The notes under the pieces: generated by a model | Database searches by the model: none | Told to the model about the DNA's origin: nothing | Seen by the model: only the letters and a program-made list of their open reading frames with translations | Origin: Paenibacillus nasutitermitis | GTDB taxonomy: Bacteria; Bacillota; Bacilli; Paenibacillales; Paenibacillaceae | NCBI RefSeq assembly: GCF_014641075.1 | Contig: NZ_BMHP01000002.1 | Coordinates: 124,001 to 188,000 of the forward strand | DNA: 64,000 nt | Direction of reading: 5' to 3' | Translations under genes and position numbers: made by a program | Shown: positions 35,302 to 44,098 of the stretch, piece after piece | Layout: every line of letters begins with the position of its first letter | Position numbering within the stretch: the first letter of the stretch is position 1

Positions 35302-38300
35302 TTACAGTTTTTCCACGTTAAAATATTGCGCTTCGGGGTGTGCGAATACCATGGCGGAAACGGAAGCCTCCGGCTCCATCATGAATCCTTCTGTCAGTTC
35401 TACGCCGATATCCTCGGGTTTCATCAGGTCGAACAGAGGCGCCTGATCCTCCAGATTCGGACAAGCCGGGTATCCGAATGACACGCGGATGCCTTGGTAA
35501 CGCGCCCCATGCCGCTGCTTCATTGTGAAATCATGCGGGTCCGGGAAGCCCCATGTGTCGCGTATCATATGGTGGACACGTTCAGCAAGCCCTTCCGCGA
35601 TCTCAAGAGCCACGGATTGATAAGCGTGGGAACGCAGATAATCGCCATTGTCCTTCAACTGTCCCGCTAGCTCCCTGACCCCTTCGCCAGCCGTAACTAC
35701 GAGGAAGCCCACATAATCCATAATGCCGCTATCCACCGATTTCAGGAAATCCGCCAGACACAGGAAAGGCGCAACCTGCTGCCGAGGAAAAGAGAAACGT
35801 TTGATTTCACGGCCGGGCTCATCGGGGCTATAAATAATAATTTCATTACCCGACGACTGGGCCGGAAAGAAACGGTACATGCCATGTGCGTGAAGCGTTC
35901 CTTTTGCTGAGGCTTCCATAAATATGGAGTCGACCGTTTCTTTTAATTGTACGGCTTTGTGGTTCTTTTCCGCAAGCAGCTGTTCCACATTGCCCTTCAA
36001 ACCCAAGTGATGGCCAAGGAGCATCTGCATGTTCACATACGGAACAATCTGGGGAATCGGTACATTACGCAGCACGTGTCGGTCCAGATCAGGCGGAATA
36101 TAGACCGGCTTGTCCGTCGATACATTTGACCGGGTTGCCCGCGTCAATTCAGGCAGCGGCTTCTTCACTTCCTCCTCGACACTTCCGGCGGCTTTGAAGG
36201 CGGCCAGATCATCTTCATAAGCTTGTCTTAATTCCGGGTTCATCAGTCTGTTCGCGATATCCAATCCGTCCATGGCGTCCTTGGCATAGAGCACAAGGCC
36301 GTCATATTCGGGGCTGATCCGCGTTTTGGTGAACTTACGGGTCAACGCCGCACCGCCAACAAGAATAGGAGCATCGATACCGGCACTGCGCATATCCTGC
36401 GCGGTGATAACCATCTGCTGCGCCGATTTAACCAGCAGGCCGGATAATCCGATCGCGTCCGCTTTTTCAGCACGGTACGCTTCGATCAATTTTTCAGGCG
36501 GCACTTTGATGCCCAGGTTGATAATTTTGTAGCCATTGTTGGACAAGATGATCTCTACCAGATTTTTTCCGATATCGTGAACATCGCCTTTAACCGTGGC
36601 GAGAATGATTTTGCCTTTCACGGCTGTTTCATTCTTCTCCATATGCGGCTCCAGATGGGCTACGGACGCTTTCATCACTTCGGCGCTCTGAAGCACCTCG
36701 GCCACGATGAGCTCATTGTTATTGAACAGACGTCCGACTTCTTCCATCCCTTTCATCAGAGGCCCGTTAATGACTTCAAGCGGTGAATATTTCTTCAGCG
36801 CTTCATCGAGATCCGGCAAGAGCCCTTCCTTGGTTCCTTCCACAACATAAGAACCCAGGCGCTCCTCAAGGGGCAGATTAGACAATTTTTCTTTCTTCTC
36901 TACTTTCTTGTCGCGGAAAGCGGCAACGAATTCGGCCAACGTTTCATCATTGGTATTGTAAATCAACGCTTCGGCCAGCTTTCGTTCTTCTTCCGGAATG
37001 GACGCATAACGCTCCAGCTTCTCCGTGTTGACAATGGCATAATCCAGCCCGGCTTTGGTAGAATGGTACAGATAAACTGAATTGAGCACTTCGCGTCCCG
37101 CATCGGGAAGACCAAAGGAGATATTGCTAAGTCCCAATATCGTCTTGGCTTTGGGGAACTTCTCCTTAATCATCTTGATTCCTTCCAGCGTTTCCACCGC
37201 AGAGCCGATATATTGCGGATCACCGGAGCCGACCGGGAACATATTCGGATCAAAAATAATATCCTCCGGATCCATGCCGTATTTATTGACAAGCAGATCG
37301 TAAGAACGTGAGGCTACTTCCATCTTCGCTTCCCGTGACACGGCTTGTCCGCGCTCATCAATTAGAATACAGACCACTGCCGCGCCATAACGGTGGATAA
37401 GAGGCAGGATTTTTTCGAATTTCGTTTCTCCATCTTCCAGGTTGATGGAGTTAATAATCGCTTTACCTTGGGAATACTTAAGCCCCAGCTCAATGATATG
37501 ATCATAGGTGGAATCCAGCATGAGCGGGACTTTAACCTTCTTGACGACCTCCGGCAGGAACCTATTGACCGCGTAGGACTCATCGATGTCTGTGTCCTGG
37601 AGATTGATGTCAATCACATGAGCCCCGCCCTTCACTTGCGCCCGGGCCACCTCTGAGGCTTCCTCAAACTTGTCTTCCTTGATCAGCCGCTTGAATTTGC
37701 GCGAGCCGGATATGTTGGTTCGTTCGCCGATCATGATCGGGCGGTTGTCTTCTTCAATAAACACCGTCTCAATGCCTGACAATGCGGCAGGATGATCTCC
37801 CGTCTGCAGGCGCGGCTGATACTGGGCCAGCGTCTCGGCCATTGCTTTGATATGCGCCGGAGTCGTTCCGCAGCAGCCGCCGGCAATATTCAGCCAGCCC
37901 TGCTCGGCAAATGCGGCGATCTTACTAGCCAGCGAGTTCGGTGATTCATGATATTGCCCGTTCTCATCCGGCAGTCCTGCATTCGGGTAGCAGCTTACTG
38001 CAGAACGGGAAATTTGCGACAGCGAGCGGATATGGTCACGCATAAATTCCGGTCCCGTCGCGCAATTCAGCCCGATCGAGATGGGATTCAGATGCTCCAG
38101 CGAGATATAGAAGGATTCAATATTTTGTCCGGCAAGCGTTGTTCCCATCGGCTCAATGGTTCCGGAAATCATAATTGGTAGGGTAATTCCCGTCGTTTCA
38201 AACGCTTTGCTGATACCGATCGTGCCGGCTTTGACGTTCAGGGTATCCTGGGAGGTCTCCAGCAGCAGCGTATCCACTCCGCCTTCAATAAGAGCCACTG

Positions 38301-38742
38301 CCTGCTCGTAGTAGGTCTCGACCAATCCGTCGAACGTTACGCCCCCGGTGACCGAAAGCGTCTTGGTTGTCGGGCCCATGGCTCCAGCTACAAACCGCGG
38401 GTGGTCCGGCGTGGAGAACTTGTCGGCTGCCTGACGCGCGATTGCCGCTGCAGCCAAATTGATTTCCCTGGACTTCTCCGGAATATCGTATTCGGCAAGC
38501 ACTATTCCGGTTGCGCCAAATGTATTGGTCTCCAATATATCGGCACCTGCGGCCAAATAAGCTTCATGTATGGACAGGATTACATCAGGACGCGTAAGAA
38601 CGAGCATCTCATTGCAGCCGTCCAGCTCCTCGCCTCCGAAATCTTCAGGTCCCAGATCCTCCTGCTGGATCATCGTTCCCATGGCCCCGTCGAGAATGAG
38701 AATGCGTTTTTGCAGCATTTGTTGTATAGTTGGTTTTGTCAT
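35302..38742 (-). CDS. metH: Cobalamin-dependent methionine synthase
   Basis: 1146 aa from ATG 38742 (MTKPTIQQMLQKR), behind AAGGGAAG. Full four-module enzyme: homocysteine domain (ILDGAMGTMIQ; zinc cysteines in GLNCATG and GGCCGTTPAHI), pterin domain (IGERTNISGSRKF), B12 domain (cap, then DVHDIGKNLVEII with the cobalt-binding histidine, and GLSGLLVKSAQQM), and the SAM-binding activation domain (about 900-1146). No B12 riboswitch or S-box was found upstream. Divergent from mtnD, another methionine-cycle gene. Confidence 0.96.
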   Translation of the reverse strand: MTKPTIQQMLQKRILILDGAMGTMIQQEDLGPEDFGGEELDGCNEMLVLTRPDVILSIHEAYLAAGADILETNTFGATGIVLAEYDIPEKSREINLAAAAIARQAADKFSTPDHPRFVAGAMGPTTKTLSVTGGVTFDGLVETYYEQAVALIEGGVDTLLLETSQDTLNVKAGTIGISKAFETTGITLPIMISGTIEPMGTTLAGQNIESFYISLEHLNPISIGLNCATGPEFMRDHIRSLSQISRSAVSCYPNAGLPDENGQYHESPNSLASKIAAFAEQGWLNIAGGCCGTTPAHIKAMAETLAQYQPRLQTGDHPAALSGIETVFIEEDNRPIMIGERTNISGSRKFKRLIKEDKFEEASEVARAQVKGGAHVIDINLQDTDIDESYAVNRFLPEVVKKVKVPLMLDSTYDHIIELGLKYSQGKAIINSINLEDGETKFEKILPLIHRYGAAVVCILIDERGQAVSREAKMEVASRSYDLLVNKYGMDPEDIIFDPNMFPVGSGDPQYIGSAVETLEGIKMIKEKFPKAKTILGLSNISFGLPDAGREVLNSVYLYHSTKAGLDYAIVNTEKLERYASIPEEERKLAEALIYNTNDETLAEFVAAFRDKKVEKKEKLSNLPLEERLGSYVVEGTKEGLLPDLDEALKKYSPLEVINGPLMKGMEEVGRLFNNNELIVAEVLQSAEVMKASVAHLEPHMEKNETAVKGKIILATVKGDVHDIGKNLVEIILSNNGYKIINLGIKVPPEKLIEAYRAEKADAIGLSGLLVKSAQQMVITAQDMRSAGIDAPILVGGAALTRKFTKTRISPEYDGLVLYAKDAMDGLDIANRLMNPELRQAYEDDLAAFKAAGSVEEEVKKPLPELTRATRSNVSTDKPVYIPPDLDRHVLRNVPIPQIVPYVNMQMLLGHHLGLKGNVEQLLAEKNHKAVQLKETVDSIFMEASAKGTLHAHGMYRFFPAQSSGNEIIIYSPDEPGREIKRFSFPRQQVAPFLCLADFLKSVDSGIMDYVGFLVVTAGEGVRELAGQLKDNGDYLRSHAYQSVALEIAEGLAERVHHMIRDTWGFPDPHDFTMKQRHGARYQGIRVSFGYPACPNLEDQAPLFDLMKPEDIGVELTEGFMMEPEASVSAMVFAHPEAQYFNVEKL

Positions 38743-38852
38743 CGATGAACTTCCCTTCCACAGCTGCGACCCTTCAATTTCAGAAAAGAAGAGGCAGCAA
38801 AAAATCATTAACCTTTAGTTTATCAGAATCACAACCCGCTGAAAAGGTGTTG

Positions 38853-38881
38853 TCGACAGGCATTGCGAATTGTTTTATAAT
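38853..38881 (+). promoter_or_regulatory. Promoter of mtnD
   Basis: TCGACA (38853-38858), 17-nt spacer, TATAAT (38876-38881), 44 bp upstream of the mtnD ATG. Five of six -35 positions match consensus. Confidence 0.65.
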
Positions 38882-38924
38882 TAATCTTATCGGAATTAAC
38901 TTCTATAGGAAAGAGGGAATAAAA

Positions 38925-39467
38925 ATGGCTGAAATTCGTATCCGCAATACGGAAGAGCGCATATCGGGCGAAGCAAATGTCCGTGAATTTTTGGAGAAGC
39001 AGGAAGTCCTGTACGAACACTGGAATCCGGGCAAATTGCCTGCTGAGCTGCATCAGAAATTCATCCTGAACGATGAAGAGAAACAGCAGATTCTATCCAC
39101 GTTTGATGAGGAGATCAAGGATTTGGCTGCACGCCGCGGATATCTTACCTGGGATATCATCGCCTTGTCGGATGCTACGCCTAATCTGGATGAGCTGCTG
39201 AAGAAATTCGAACAGGTCCACACCCATACAGAGGATGAAGTCCGTGCGATCACCGCCGGCCGCGGGATTTTTATTATCAAAGGCACCGATGATGTCGGCT
39301 ATTTTGATGTGGAGCTGGAAGCAGGCGATGTCATTTCCGTACCTGAACATAAACCCCATTTCTTCACGCTGATGGACAACCGTCAAATCGTCGCCGTTCG
39401 ACTGTTCATCGAAACGGAAGGCTGGATCGCCCACCCGTTCGCGGATGCGTCCTTCCAGAAAGCTTAA
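38925..39467 (+). CDS. mtnD: Acireductone dioxygenase
   Basis: 180 aa from ATG 38925, behind GAGGGAA; the longer frame overlaps metH and is rejected. Cupin with the ARD metal motif VHTHTEDEVRAITAG (two histidines and a glutamate) and a second-strand histidine in VPEHKPHFFTL. Works in the methionine salvage pathway. Stands alone here without other mtn genes, divergent from metH. Confidence 0.88.
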   Translation: MAEIRIRNTEERISGEANVREFLEKQEVLYEHWNPGKLPAELHQKFILNDEEKQQILSTFDEEIKDLAARRGYLTWDIIALSDATPNLDELLKKFEQVHTHTEDEVRAITAGRGIFIIKGTDDVGYFDVELEAGDVISVPEHKPHFFTLMDNRQIVAVRLFIETEGWIAHPFADASFQKA

Positions 39468-39495
39468 CAGTCCCTTATATGACAAATCGGCATCT

Positions 39496-39553
39496 AAAAA
39501 AACCCGCTCTTCAGTACACATGATAAAATGTGTCCGGTCGAAGCGGGTTTTTA
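39496..39553. terminator. Bidirectional terminator, mtnD and HAD gene
   Basis: AAAAAACCCGCTCTTC / GAAGCGGGTTTTT with an inner ACACAT/ATGTGT stem, between convergent genes. Confidence 0.9.
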
Positions 39554-39566
39554 TAATTGCGGTATT

Positions 39567-40352
39567 CTAAGTGAGCAGTGGCAGCAGTTCTTCAAGATGT
39601 TTAATTTCGTGGGTTGGAATAATGTCATCGTTTCGTTTCATCGCATGGCGATTGATCCATACCGAGGTCATCCCGATCGTGTTAGCGCCAAGGATATCTG
39701 TAGTCAACTTGTCGCCCACCATAATTCCGTCTTCCGGTTCGATTCCAAGCGATTCAAGCGCATGCCTGAAAATCGGTGTGGCAGGTTTACCCTGTCCGAA
39801 ATTTCCGGAAATAATAATATGATCAAAATAGGGCTCAAGCTCCGGAACGCCGGCCAGCTTCTCCCGCTGCAAATCTGGAGATCCATTGGTCAGCAGCAAT
39901 AGCTTGTACTGCCCTTTGAGCTTGTCCAGCACGCGGAATGTTTCTTCGTACACCAGAGGGCGTGCACGACGTTCTGCCGGGAACTGCTCGGCAAGCTCGG
40001 CACCGAGCTGCTCGTCATCGATTCCAAGCACCTTCAATCCTCGGGTCCATGCTTCACGCCGATAGGCGGGAGCGAGCTGCTGCAGCTTTCTGAACTCCTC
40101 CTGCTCGCCTTCAAGAAAGTTCGCCCACAAGCCTTCAAATGGATTAATGCCAATCATTTTGGTAAAAGCAAAGGTGTCGTAGGACTCGTATAACGCGCGC
40201 GCTTCGCGGCGGACCGATTCTTCCAGATCCTGCTGATTTACACCGGTTTTGTCCGCAGCCGCCTGGCAGGTCGCGGCAAACGCTTCGCTGACGCTCCGGT
40301 CATCCCATAATAGCGTATCATCCAGATCAAATAATATGGCTTTTTTTCCCAT
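39567..40352 (-). CDS. HAD-superfamily hydrolase (YsaA/YjjG-like)
   Basis: 261 aa. Motif I ILFDLDDTLLWDD, motif II LLLLTNGSPDLQ, lysine in FGQGKPATPIFRHALESLG, motif IV IMVGDKLTTDILGANTIGM. The helical C1 cap lies between about 15 and 130. Probably a nucleotide or sugar phosphatase. Likely co-transcribed with the membrane protein gene 24 nt upstream. Confidence 0.9.
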   Translation of the reverse strand: MGKKAILFDLDDTLLWDDRSVSEAFAATCQAAADKTGVNQQDLEESVRREARALYESYDTFAFTKMIGINPFEGLWANFLEGEQEEFRKLQQLAPAYRREAWTRGLKVLGIDDEQLGAELAEQFPAERRARPLVYEETFRVLDKLKGQYKLLLLTNGSPDLQREKLAGVPELEPYFDHIIISGNFGQGKPATPIFRHALESLGIEPEDGIMVGDKLTTDILGANTIGMTSVWINRHAMKRNDDIIPTHEIKHLEELLPLLT

Positions 40353-40376
40353 GATGAGTATCTACACTCCATTTTT

Positions 40377-40895
40377 TTATTTTTCTGCAAAAGGGATATC
40401 ATTGGCAGCCGCAAAGGCGCGAAGCCGCTCCGTCATTTCATCCGTTGGATACCGGTTGAACAGCCGCGTGAATATCCAGTTCCCGCCTTTGGGCTGTTCG
40501 ATGATGATGGAACCCTTCTGTACGCTGATTCCTTTGATCGAGCTTAGAAAAAGCGTACGGTCTCCGGTAAAACGCCGGGAGCGCACAAAATCCTTCCCTA
40601 TTGACAAGTAAGGCCGGCGAAGCATAAACAGGAGCGCCAGGAAAACGTAACAAGCGATCGTGATCCAGAACATGCTCCCCGCCTGTTTGTACGCTCCTCC
40701 GGTCAGGCTGATTCCTGTGTAACCCGCTGTAAATACAAGCAAAAAAGCCGGCATCAGAATACTGCGGCCTTTATACGTATAGACTGGGTTGCTTGCCGAT
40801 TTGCTGGCTACCAGAGGCGCCTTGCCCTGTTTTTTACGCTGTTTGTTTAGTTGACTCTGGTTTTTCTGGATCTTGCGTTCCCACGATCTTGACAA
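40377..40895 (-). CDS. Membrane protein of unknown function
   Basis: 172 aa. Basic N-terminus (MSRSWERKIQKNQSQLNKQR), two transmembrane helices at about 47-67 and 75-92 (MPAFLLVFTAGYTGISL and FWITIACYVFLALLFML), and a C-terminal cytoplasmic region that looks like a PH-like beta domain (LSIGKDFVRSRRFTG, GISVQKGSIIIEQPKGG). TTG start 7 nt after AGGAGG. The 40-nt hairpin repeat ends directly before that binding site. Confidence 0.7.
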   Translation of the reverse strand: MSRSWERKIQKNQSQLNKQRKKQGKAPLVASKSASNPVYTYKGRSILMPAFLLVFTAGYTGISLTGGAYKQAGSMFWITIACYVFLALLFMLRRPYLSIGKDFVRSRRFTGDRTLFLSSIKGISVQKGSIIIEQPKGGNWIFTRLFNRYPTDEMTERLRAFAAANDIPFAEK

Positions 40896-40910
40896 TTCGG
40901 TTCCTCCTAA

Positions 40911-41036
40911 AAGTTTTGCGTAGCAAAACTTGCATCGTAAGCATTAACTTGGTTTTGCGTAGCAAAACTTGCATCGTAAGCGGTAACTTAGTTTTGCGTA
41001 GCAAAACTTGCATCGTAAGCATTAACTTGGTTTTGC
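40911..41036 (-). repeat. Tandem hairpin leader repeat, 40-nt period
   Basis: Three full units (40911-40950, 40951-40990, 40991-41030) and a decayed fourth. Each has a tight hairpin GTTTTGC-GTA-GCAAAAC followed by TTGCATCGTAAGC and a short linker. On the transcribed strand the last hairpin is followed by TTTTAGGAGG, the ribosome binding site of the membrane protein gene. The tail GCATCGTAAGCAT resembles GCATCGGAAGCAT of the 68-nt family. Confidence 0.92.
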
Positions 41037-41041
41037 GACAG

Positions 41042-41066
41042 TAAAAAATGCATCGTGAACGATGCA
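41042..41066 (-). terminator. Terminator of the aldo/keto reductase gene
   Basis: Perfect 7-bp stem TGCATCG / CGATGCA, 4-nt loop, six T on the minus strand, 7 nt past the stop. Confidence 0.85.
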
Positions 41067-41072
41067 GTTGTA

Positions 41073-42059
41073 TTATAATGGGCGGGCGAATTTGTCTATG
41101 AAGCGATTCGGATATTCCGAAGGGAGCGCACTTGCTTCATCCAGCCGGTTCCATATCTCATCCGGCATTTTCCAGCCGACCGAACCCATATTGTCAGCAA
41201 ACTGATCCAGCGTGCTTGCGCCAAATATCGGGGAAGTAATACCTTTCTTACCCAGCAGCCAGGCAAGCGCAATTTGGGCTGGCGTCTTGTCCAATTCCTG
41301 CGCAGCAGCGAGAACGGCATCCAAGATAGCGAAATTGCGATCGGTAGCACGTAGCATCCATGAGCTTTCCCCGACCTTCGCCGTCAAACGCCCGGAAGAA
41401 GGTTCTTCTCGGGTATAACGGCCTGTAAGGAATCCGCCGCCGAGCGGTGCCCAAGGAATAATACCTACATTCTCCTCCAGACAAAGCGATATCATTTCCC
41501 GATCCATTTCACGGCTTACCAGACTGTATTGCGGTTGAATGGAAATAAATCGTACATACCGGTTTGCATCACTGCAGGCAAGCGACTTCATCAGCTGCCA
41601 TGCGAAGAAATTGGAGCAGCCAATATAGCGGACTTTGCCCGAAGTGACCAGATCATCGAGAGCCCGAAGGGTCTCATCAATGGGCGTTATATGATCCCAT
41701 ACATGAACCTGATACAAATCGATGTAATCGGTTTTCAGACGGCGGAGACTCTCCTCGATGCTTTGCATGATATGCTTCCGGGAAATACCTGCTCCATTAG
41801 CATGGTCAGCAGTTTGCATACGCACTTTCGTTGCAAGGACAACTTCCGGACGGAAATCCTTGATAGCTTCGCCTACGATCTCTTCTGAACGACCGTTTAC
41901 ATATACATTTGCCGTATCGAGAAAATTACCGCCCTGCTCCATGAACTGATGGATCATTCGGATCGAATCGCTTTCGCTGGTTGTATTGCCAAAAGTCATC
42001 GTTCCCAGACAAAGCTCTGATACAGCAAGTCCACTGCGTCCAAGCGCTTTGATTTGCAA
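41073..42059 (-). CDS. Aldo/keto reductase
   Basis: 328 aa NADPH-dependent reductase. Catalytic tetrad Asp/Tyr in GNFLDTANVYVNGRSEE, Lys in VVLATKVRMQ, His in LYQVHVWDH. Cofactor loop: GIIPWAPLGGGFLTGRYT and SPIFGASTLDQF. Close to the YhdN/Tas type. TTG start with GGGAGGGG 7 nt upstream. Monocistronic, with its own terminator. Confidence 0.93.
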   Translation of the reverse strand: MQIKALGRSGLAVSELCLGTMTFGNTTSESDSIRMIHQFMEQGGNFLDTANVYVNGRSEEIVGEAIKDFRPEVVLATKVRMQTADHANGAGISRKHIMQSIEESLRRLKTDYIDLYQVHVWDHITPIDETLRALDDLVTSGKVRYIGCSNFFAWQLMKSLACSDANRYVRFISIQPQYSLVSREMDREMISLCLEENVGIIPWAPLGGGFLTGRYTREEPSSGRLTAKVGESSWMLRATDRNFAILDAVLAAAQELDKTPAQIALAWLLGKKGITSPIFGASTLDQFADNMGSVGWKMPDEIWNRLDEASALPSEYPNRFIDKFARPL

Positions 42060-42096
42060 GGTTCCACCCCTCCCAGGCTATAAAGGATCTTACATA

Positions 42097-42297
42097 CTAA
42101 TGCTTTTTGCCTTTATTTTCTTCTTCATCTTCTACGAATTTAATGGTTTCGATCTGGTTTTTGAAATTCTGTTTAAAATTCTCCAGGTACTTCTGACGCA
42201 AGGCGTCGCGTTCGATCGTTTCTTCCGGTGTCAGACCGACGGTTTTATTTTTGCGCGACAGCTCGTTTATCCGTGCAATAAGCTCTTCCACACCCAT
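42097..42297 (-). CDS. ynzC: DUF896 protein YnzC
   Basis: 66 aa helical hairpin protein: VEELIARINELSRKNKTVGLT...ERDALRQKYLENFKQNFKNQI. In B. subtilis ynzC is the third gene of the SOS-induced yneA-yneB-ynzC operon. Here the resolvase gene yneB is missing and a strong terminator lies between yneA and ynzC. An inverted repeat TTGACA-N14-TGTCAA (about 42337-42362) lies in the spacer. Molecular function unknown. Confidence 0.9.
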   Translation of the reverse strand: MGVEELIARINELSRKNKTVGLTPEETIERDALRQKYLENFKQNFKNQIETIKFVEDEEENKGKKH

Positions 42298-42396
42298 TAC
42301 GCTCCTCTCATGCTGCTGTGAACATTCATTCTTTACTTTGACATTTTTAATCCTCTATTGTCAAGGCGATAGCGCCCGGCCGGCAGGAATGAAAAT

Positions 42397-42424
42397 AAAA
42401 AAAAGCGGACTGCATCAGTCCGCT
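42397..42424 (-). terminator. Terminator overlapping the end of yneA
   Basis: AGCGGACT / AGTCCGCT followed by eight T on the minus strand. The yneA stop codon lies inside the hairpin loop. Confidence 0.9.
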
Positions 42425-42801
42425 GGTATTATCAGGGTTTGCCCAGCAGTCAACGTGCTGGAAGTCAGGTTGTTTCTTTCTTTCAGATCGTAAATAATCC
42501 GGCGGATATCCTGCCCTTCCTGCCTCAGTTCACCCGCAATCCCCCAAAGTGTCTGTCCTGCGCTGATCGTAATGAGTTTCTCACCGACAGCAGGCACAGC
42601 CGGATGATCGCTCACTGCATTCCCCTTCATAAGAGAGAATCCGATAAACAAGAGGAAAAAAAACAACATTGCAGCTATCAAACGTACTGTAAGCCTCTTA
42701 ACTTTTCGTCTGTCGACAGAAGAACGCCGGGAATCATTAGCGGTCTTACGTTTAGAAAAAGTAGAGGAATTAGAGGAATAGGAAGAGATCGTCATTAACA
42801 T
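42415..42801 (-). CDS. yneA: YneA-like SOS cell-division inhibitor
   Basis: 128 aa. Short Ser/Lys-rich cytoplasmic N-terminus, one transmembrane helix (LTVRLIAAMLFFFLLFIGFS, about 37-56), then an extracellular LysM domain (LITISAGQTLWGIAGELR...LTAGQTLIIPAD). Same architecture and location (divergent from lexA) as YneA, which delays septation during DNA damage. GGGGTG lies upstream of ATG. Its promoter is overlaid by LexA boxes. Confidence 0.92.
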   Translation of the reverse strand: MLMTISSYSSNSSTFSKRKTANDSRRSSVDRRKVKRLTVRLIAAMLFFFLLFIGFSLMKGNAVSDHPAVPAVGEKLITISAGQTLWGIAGELRQEGQDIRRIIYDLKERNNLTSSTLTAGQTLIIPAD

Positions 42802-42813
42802 TTAACAGCACCC

Positions 42814-42949
42814 CAAACGTTTGTTCTGTTTTCGATAGATTCATCCTAACACGAACACTCGTTTGCAGTCAACACATTTTGGAACATTTGTTCCCCTTAA
42901 AATACGAACCCATGTTTCTCGAACTTATGTTTGTACGAACTCCGGTTCT
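42814..42949. promoter_or_regulatory. Six LexA-like operator boxes between yneA and lexA
   Basis: Sites fitting GAAC-N4-GTTY: 42814-42827 CAAACGTTTGTTCT, 42852-42865 CGAACACTCGTTTG, 42881-42894 GGAACATTTGTTCC, 42905-42918 CGAACCCATGTTTC, 42920-42933 CGAACTTATGTTTG, 42936-42949 CGAACTCCGGTTCT. They cover both divergent promoters. Confidence 0.8.
42843..42872 (-). promoter_or_regulatory. Promoter of yneA
   Basis: TTGACT (42867-42872), 18-nt spacer, TAGGAT (42843-42848). LexA box 42852-42865 fills the spacer, so LexA would block polymerase binding. Confidence 0.6.
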
Positions 42950-42959
42950 GTGTTATAAT
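42931..42959 (+). promoter_or_regulatory. Promoter of lexA
   Basis: TTGTAC (42931-42936), 17-nt spacer, TATAAT (42954-42959). LexA box 42936-42949 sits in the spacer, giving autoregulation. Confidence 0.7.
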
Positions 42960-42990
42960 TTGACACAAATGAACCTTTGGAGTGATTCTG

Positions 42991-43611
42991 GTGTCGAAAC
43001 TATCGAACCGCCAACAGGCGATTCTGGAATTCATTAAGACGGAAGTCCGGGAGAAAGGTTATCCCCCATCCGTCCGGGAAATCGGTGAAGCGGTTGGTCT
43101 TGCTTCGAGCTCCACCGTCCACGGACATCTGGACCGTTTAGAGAAGAAAGGCCTGATTCGCCGCGATCCAACCAAACCAAGAGCTATCGAAATTTTAGAT
43201 CAGACCGACAACGAATTCCCTTTCCCTGTTGCAATCACTAAGGTCCCAATCGTCGGTAAAGTTACGGCTGGTGTACCCATAACAGCCACCGAGAATATTG
43301 AAGACTATTACCCGCTTCCTTCTAGCAAGGTTGGCGACCACAATGTCTTCATCCTTAACGTTATGGGTGAGAGTATGATCGATGCCGGCATTCATGATGG
43401 CGATTACGTTATCGTCCGCCAGCAGCAATCTGCTACAAATGGAGACATCGTTGTCGCGATGACGGAAGATGATGAAGCTACAGTGAAAACATTTTACCGC
43501 GAACGCGACCACATTCGCCTGCAGCCGGAGAATCCGACGATGGAGCCAATTCGTCTTCGCAATGTAACTATTTTAGGTAAGGTTATTGGCCTTTTCCGCG
43601 ACATTCATTAG
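42991..43611 (+). CDS. lexA: SOS repressor LexA
   Basis: 206 aa from GTG 42991, 8 nt after GGAG; the GTG at 42982 overlaps the binding site. N-terminal winged helix ([35 protein letters not shown]). Cleavage site A93-G94 (KVTAGVP), catalytic S128 ([11 protein letters not shown]) and K166 (DEATVKTFY). RecA-stimulated self-cleavage derepresses its own gene and yneA. Confidence 0.97.
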   Translation: MSKLSNRQQAILEFIKTEVREKGYPPSVREIGEAVGLASSSTVHGHLDRLEKKGLIRRDPTKPRAIEILDQTDNEFPFPVAITKVPIVGKVTAGVPITATENIEDYYPLPSSKVGDHNVFILNVMGESMIDAGIHDGDYVIVRQQQSATNGDIVVAMTEDDEATVKTFYRERDHIRLQPENPTMEPIRLRNVTILGKVIGLFRDIH

Positions 43612-43622
43612 TAGATTTACAT

Positions 43623-43670
43623 AAGAAGAGACTGGTTAGCCATCATGGCTTGAACCAGTCTCTTCTTTTT
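43623..43670 (+). terminator. Terminator of lexA
   Basis: AAGAAGAGACTGGTT / AACCAGTCTCTTCTT stem followed by TTTT. A small palindrome GTGGCATAATGCCAC follows at 43671-43685. Confidence 0.9.
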
Positions 43671-43726
43671 GTGGCATAATGCCACATTTAAACCGGCAAG
43701 ACAGCAAACTTTTTCATTGGAACCCT

Positions 43727-44098
43727 CTATAACGCCCCGGCATCCTGAACAATTTTTAAGGCTTTTTCATAATCCGCTTCATCAATGACAACTGTCAGCA
43801 AAATATCATAACCCGTAACTCTATTTTCAGGGCTTCCTGAGCTGTACCCGCTTGCGCTCACACTTGTTGCTGCCAATATCCCTGCATCCCGATCCTCGAA
43901 ATCCCCGCCAAGCGTTAGATATCCGAGGCCGGGAAAGTCACCGGTAATGGGATTCTCGATGTGATCGATCCCCTCGCCAGGGTATCCGTCAATTCGATCA
44001 ACTGCACTATCTGCAACCTTTAACGATTTGATTTGTGACAACGCTTCTTCTGCTTGGTCCGGACTTTTGAAGTAAGCAAGGATGCTTCTTTCCGCCAT
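43727..44098 (-). CDS. Unknown small soluble protein
   Basis: 123 aa from ATG 44098, behind AAGGAG; upstream codons in frame have no binding site. Alternating alpha/beta pattern at both ends (ILAYFKSPDQAEEALSQIKSL and YDILLTVVIDEADYEKALKIVQDAG) suggests a ferredoxin-like or YflT-like fold. A central acidic, glycine-rich stretch lies between (LGYLTLGGDFEDRDAG). No signal peptide or catalytic motif. Single gene between lexA and glnA. Function not recognised. Confidence 0.7.
   Translation of the reverse strand: MAERSILAYFKSPDQAEEALSQIKSLKVADSAVDRIDGYPGEGIDHIENPITGDFPGLGYLTLGGDFEDRDAGILAATSVSASGYSSGSPENRVTGYDILLTVVIDEADYEKALKIVQDAGAL

Noticed and set aside
35302-38930. B12 or SAM riboswitch at metH
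   Set aside because: The 38743-38924 divergent region is too short and shows no riboswitch core; metH has a simple Shine-Dalgarno.
40834-41022. ORF beginning MLTMQVLLRKT
   Set aside because: Translation of the 40-nt repeat; the real gene starts at TTG 40895 after AGGAGG.
40911-41036. CRISPR array
   Set aside because: Units are directly tandem with no unique spacers, and no cas genes are present.
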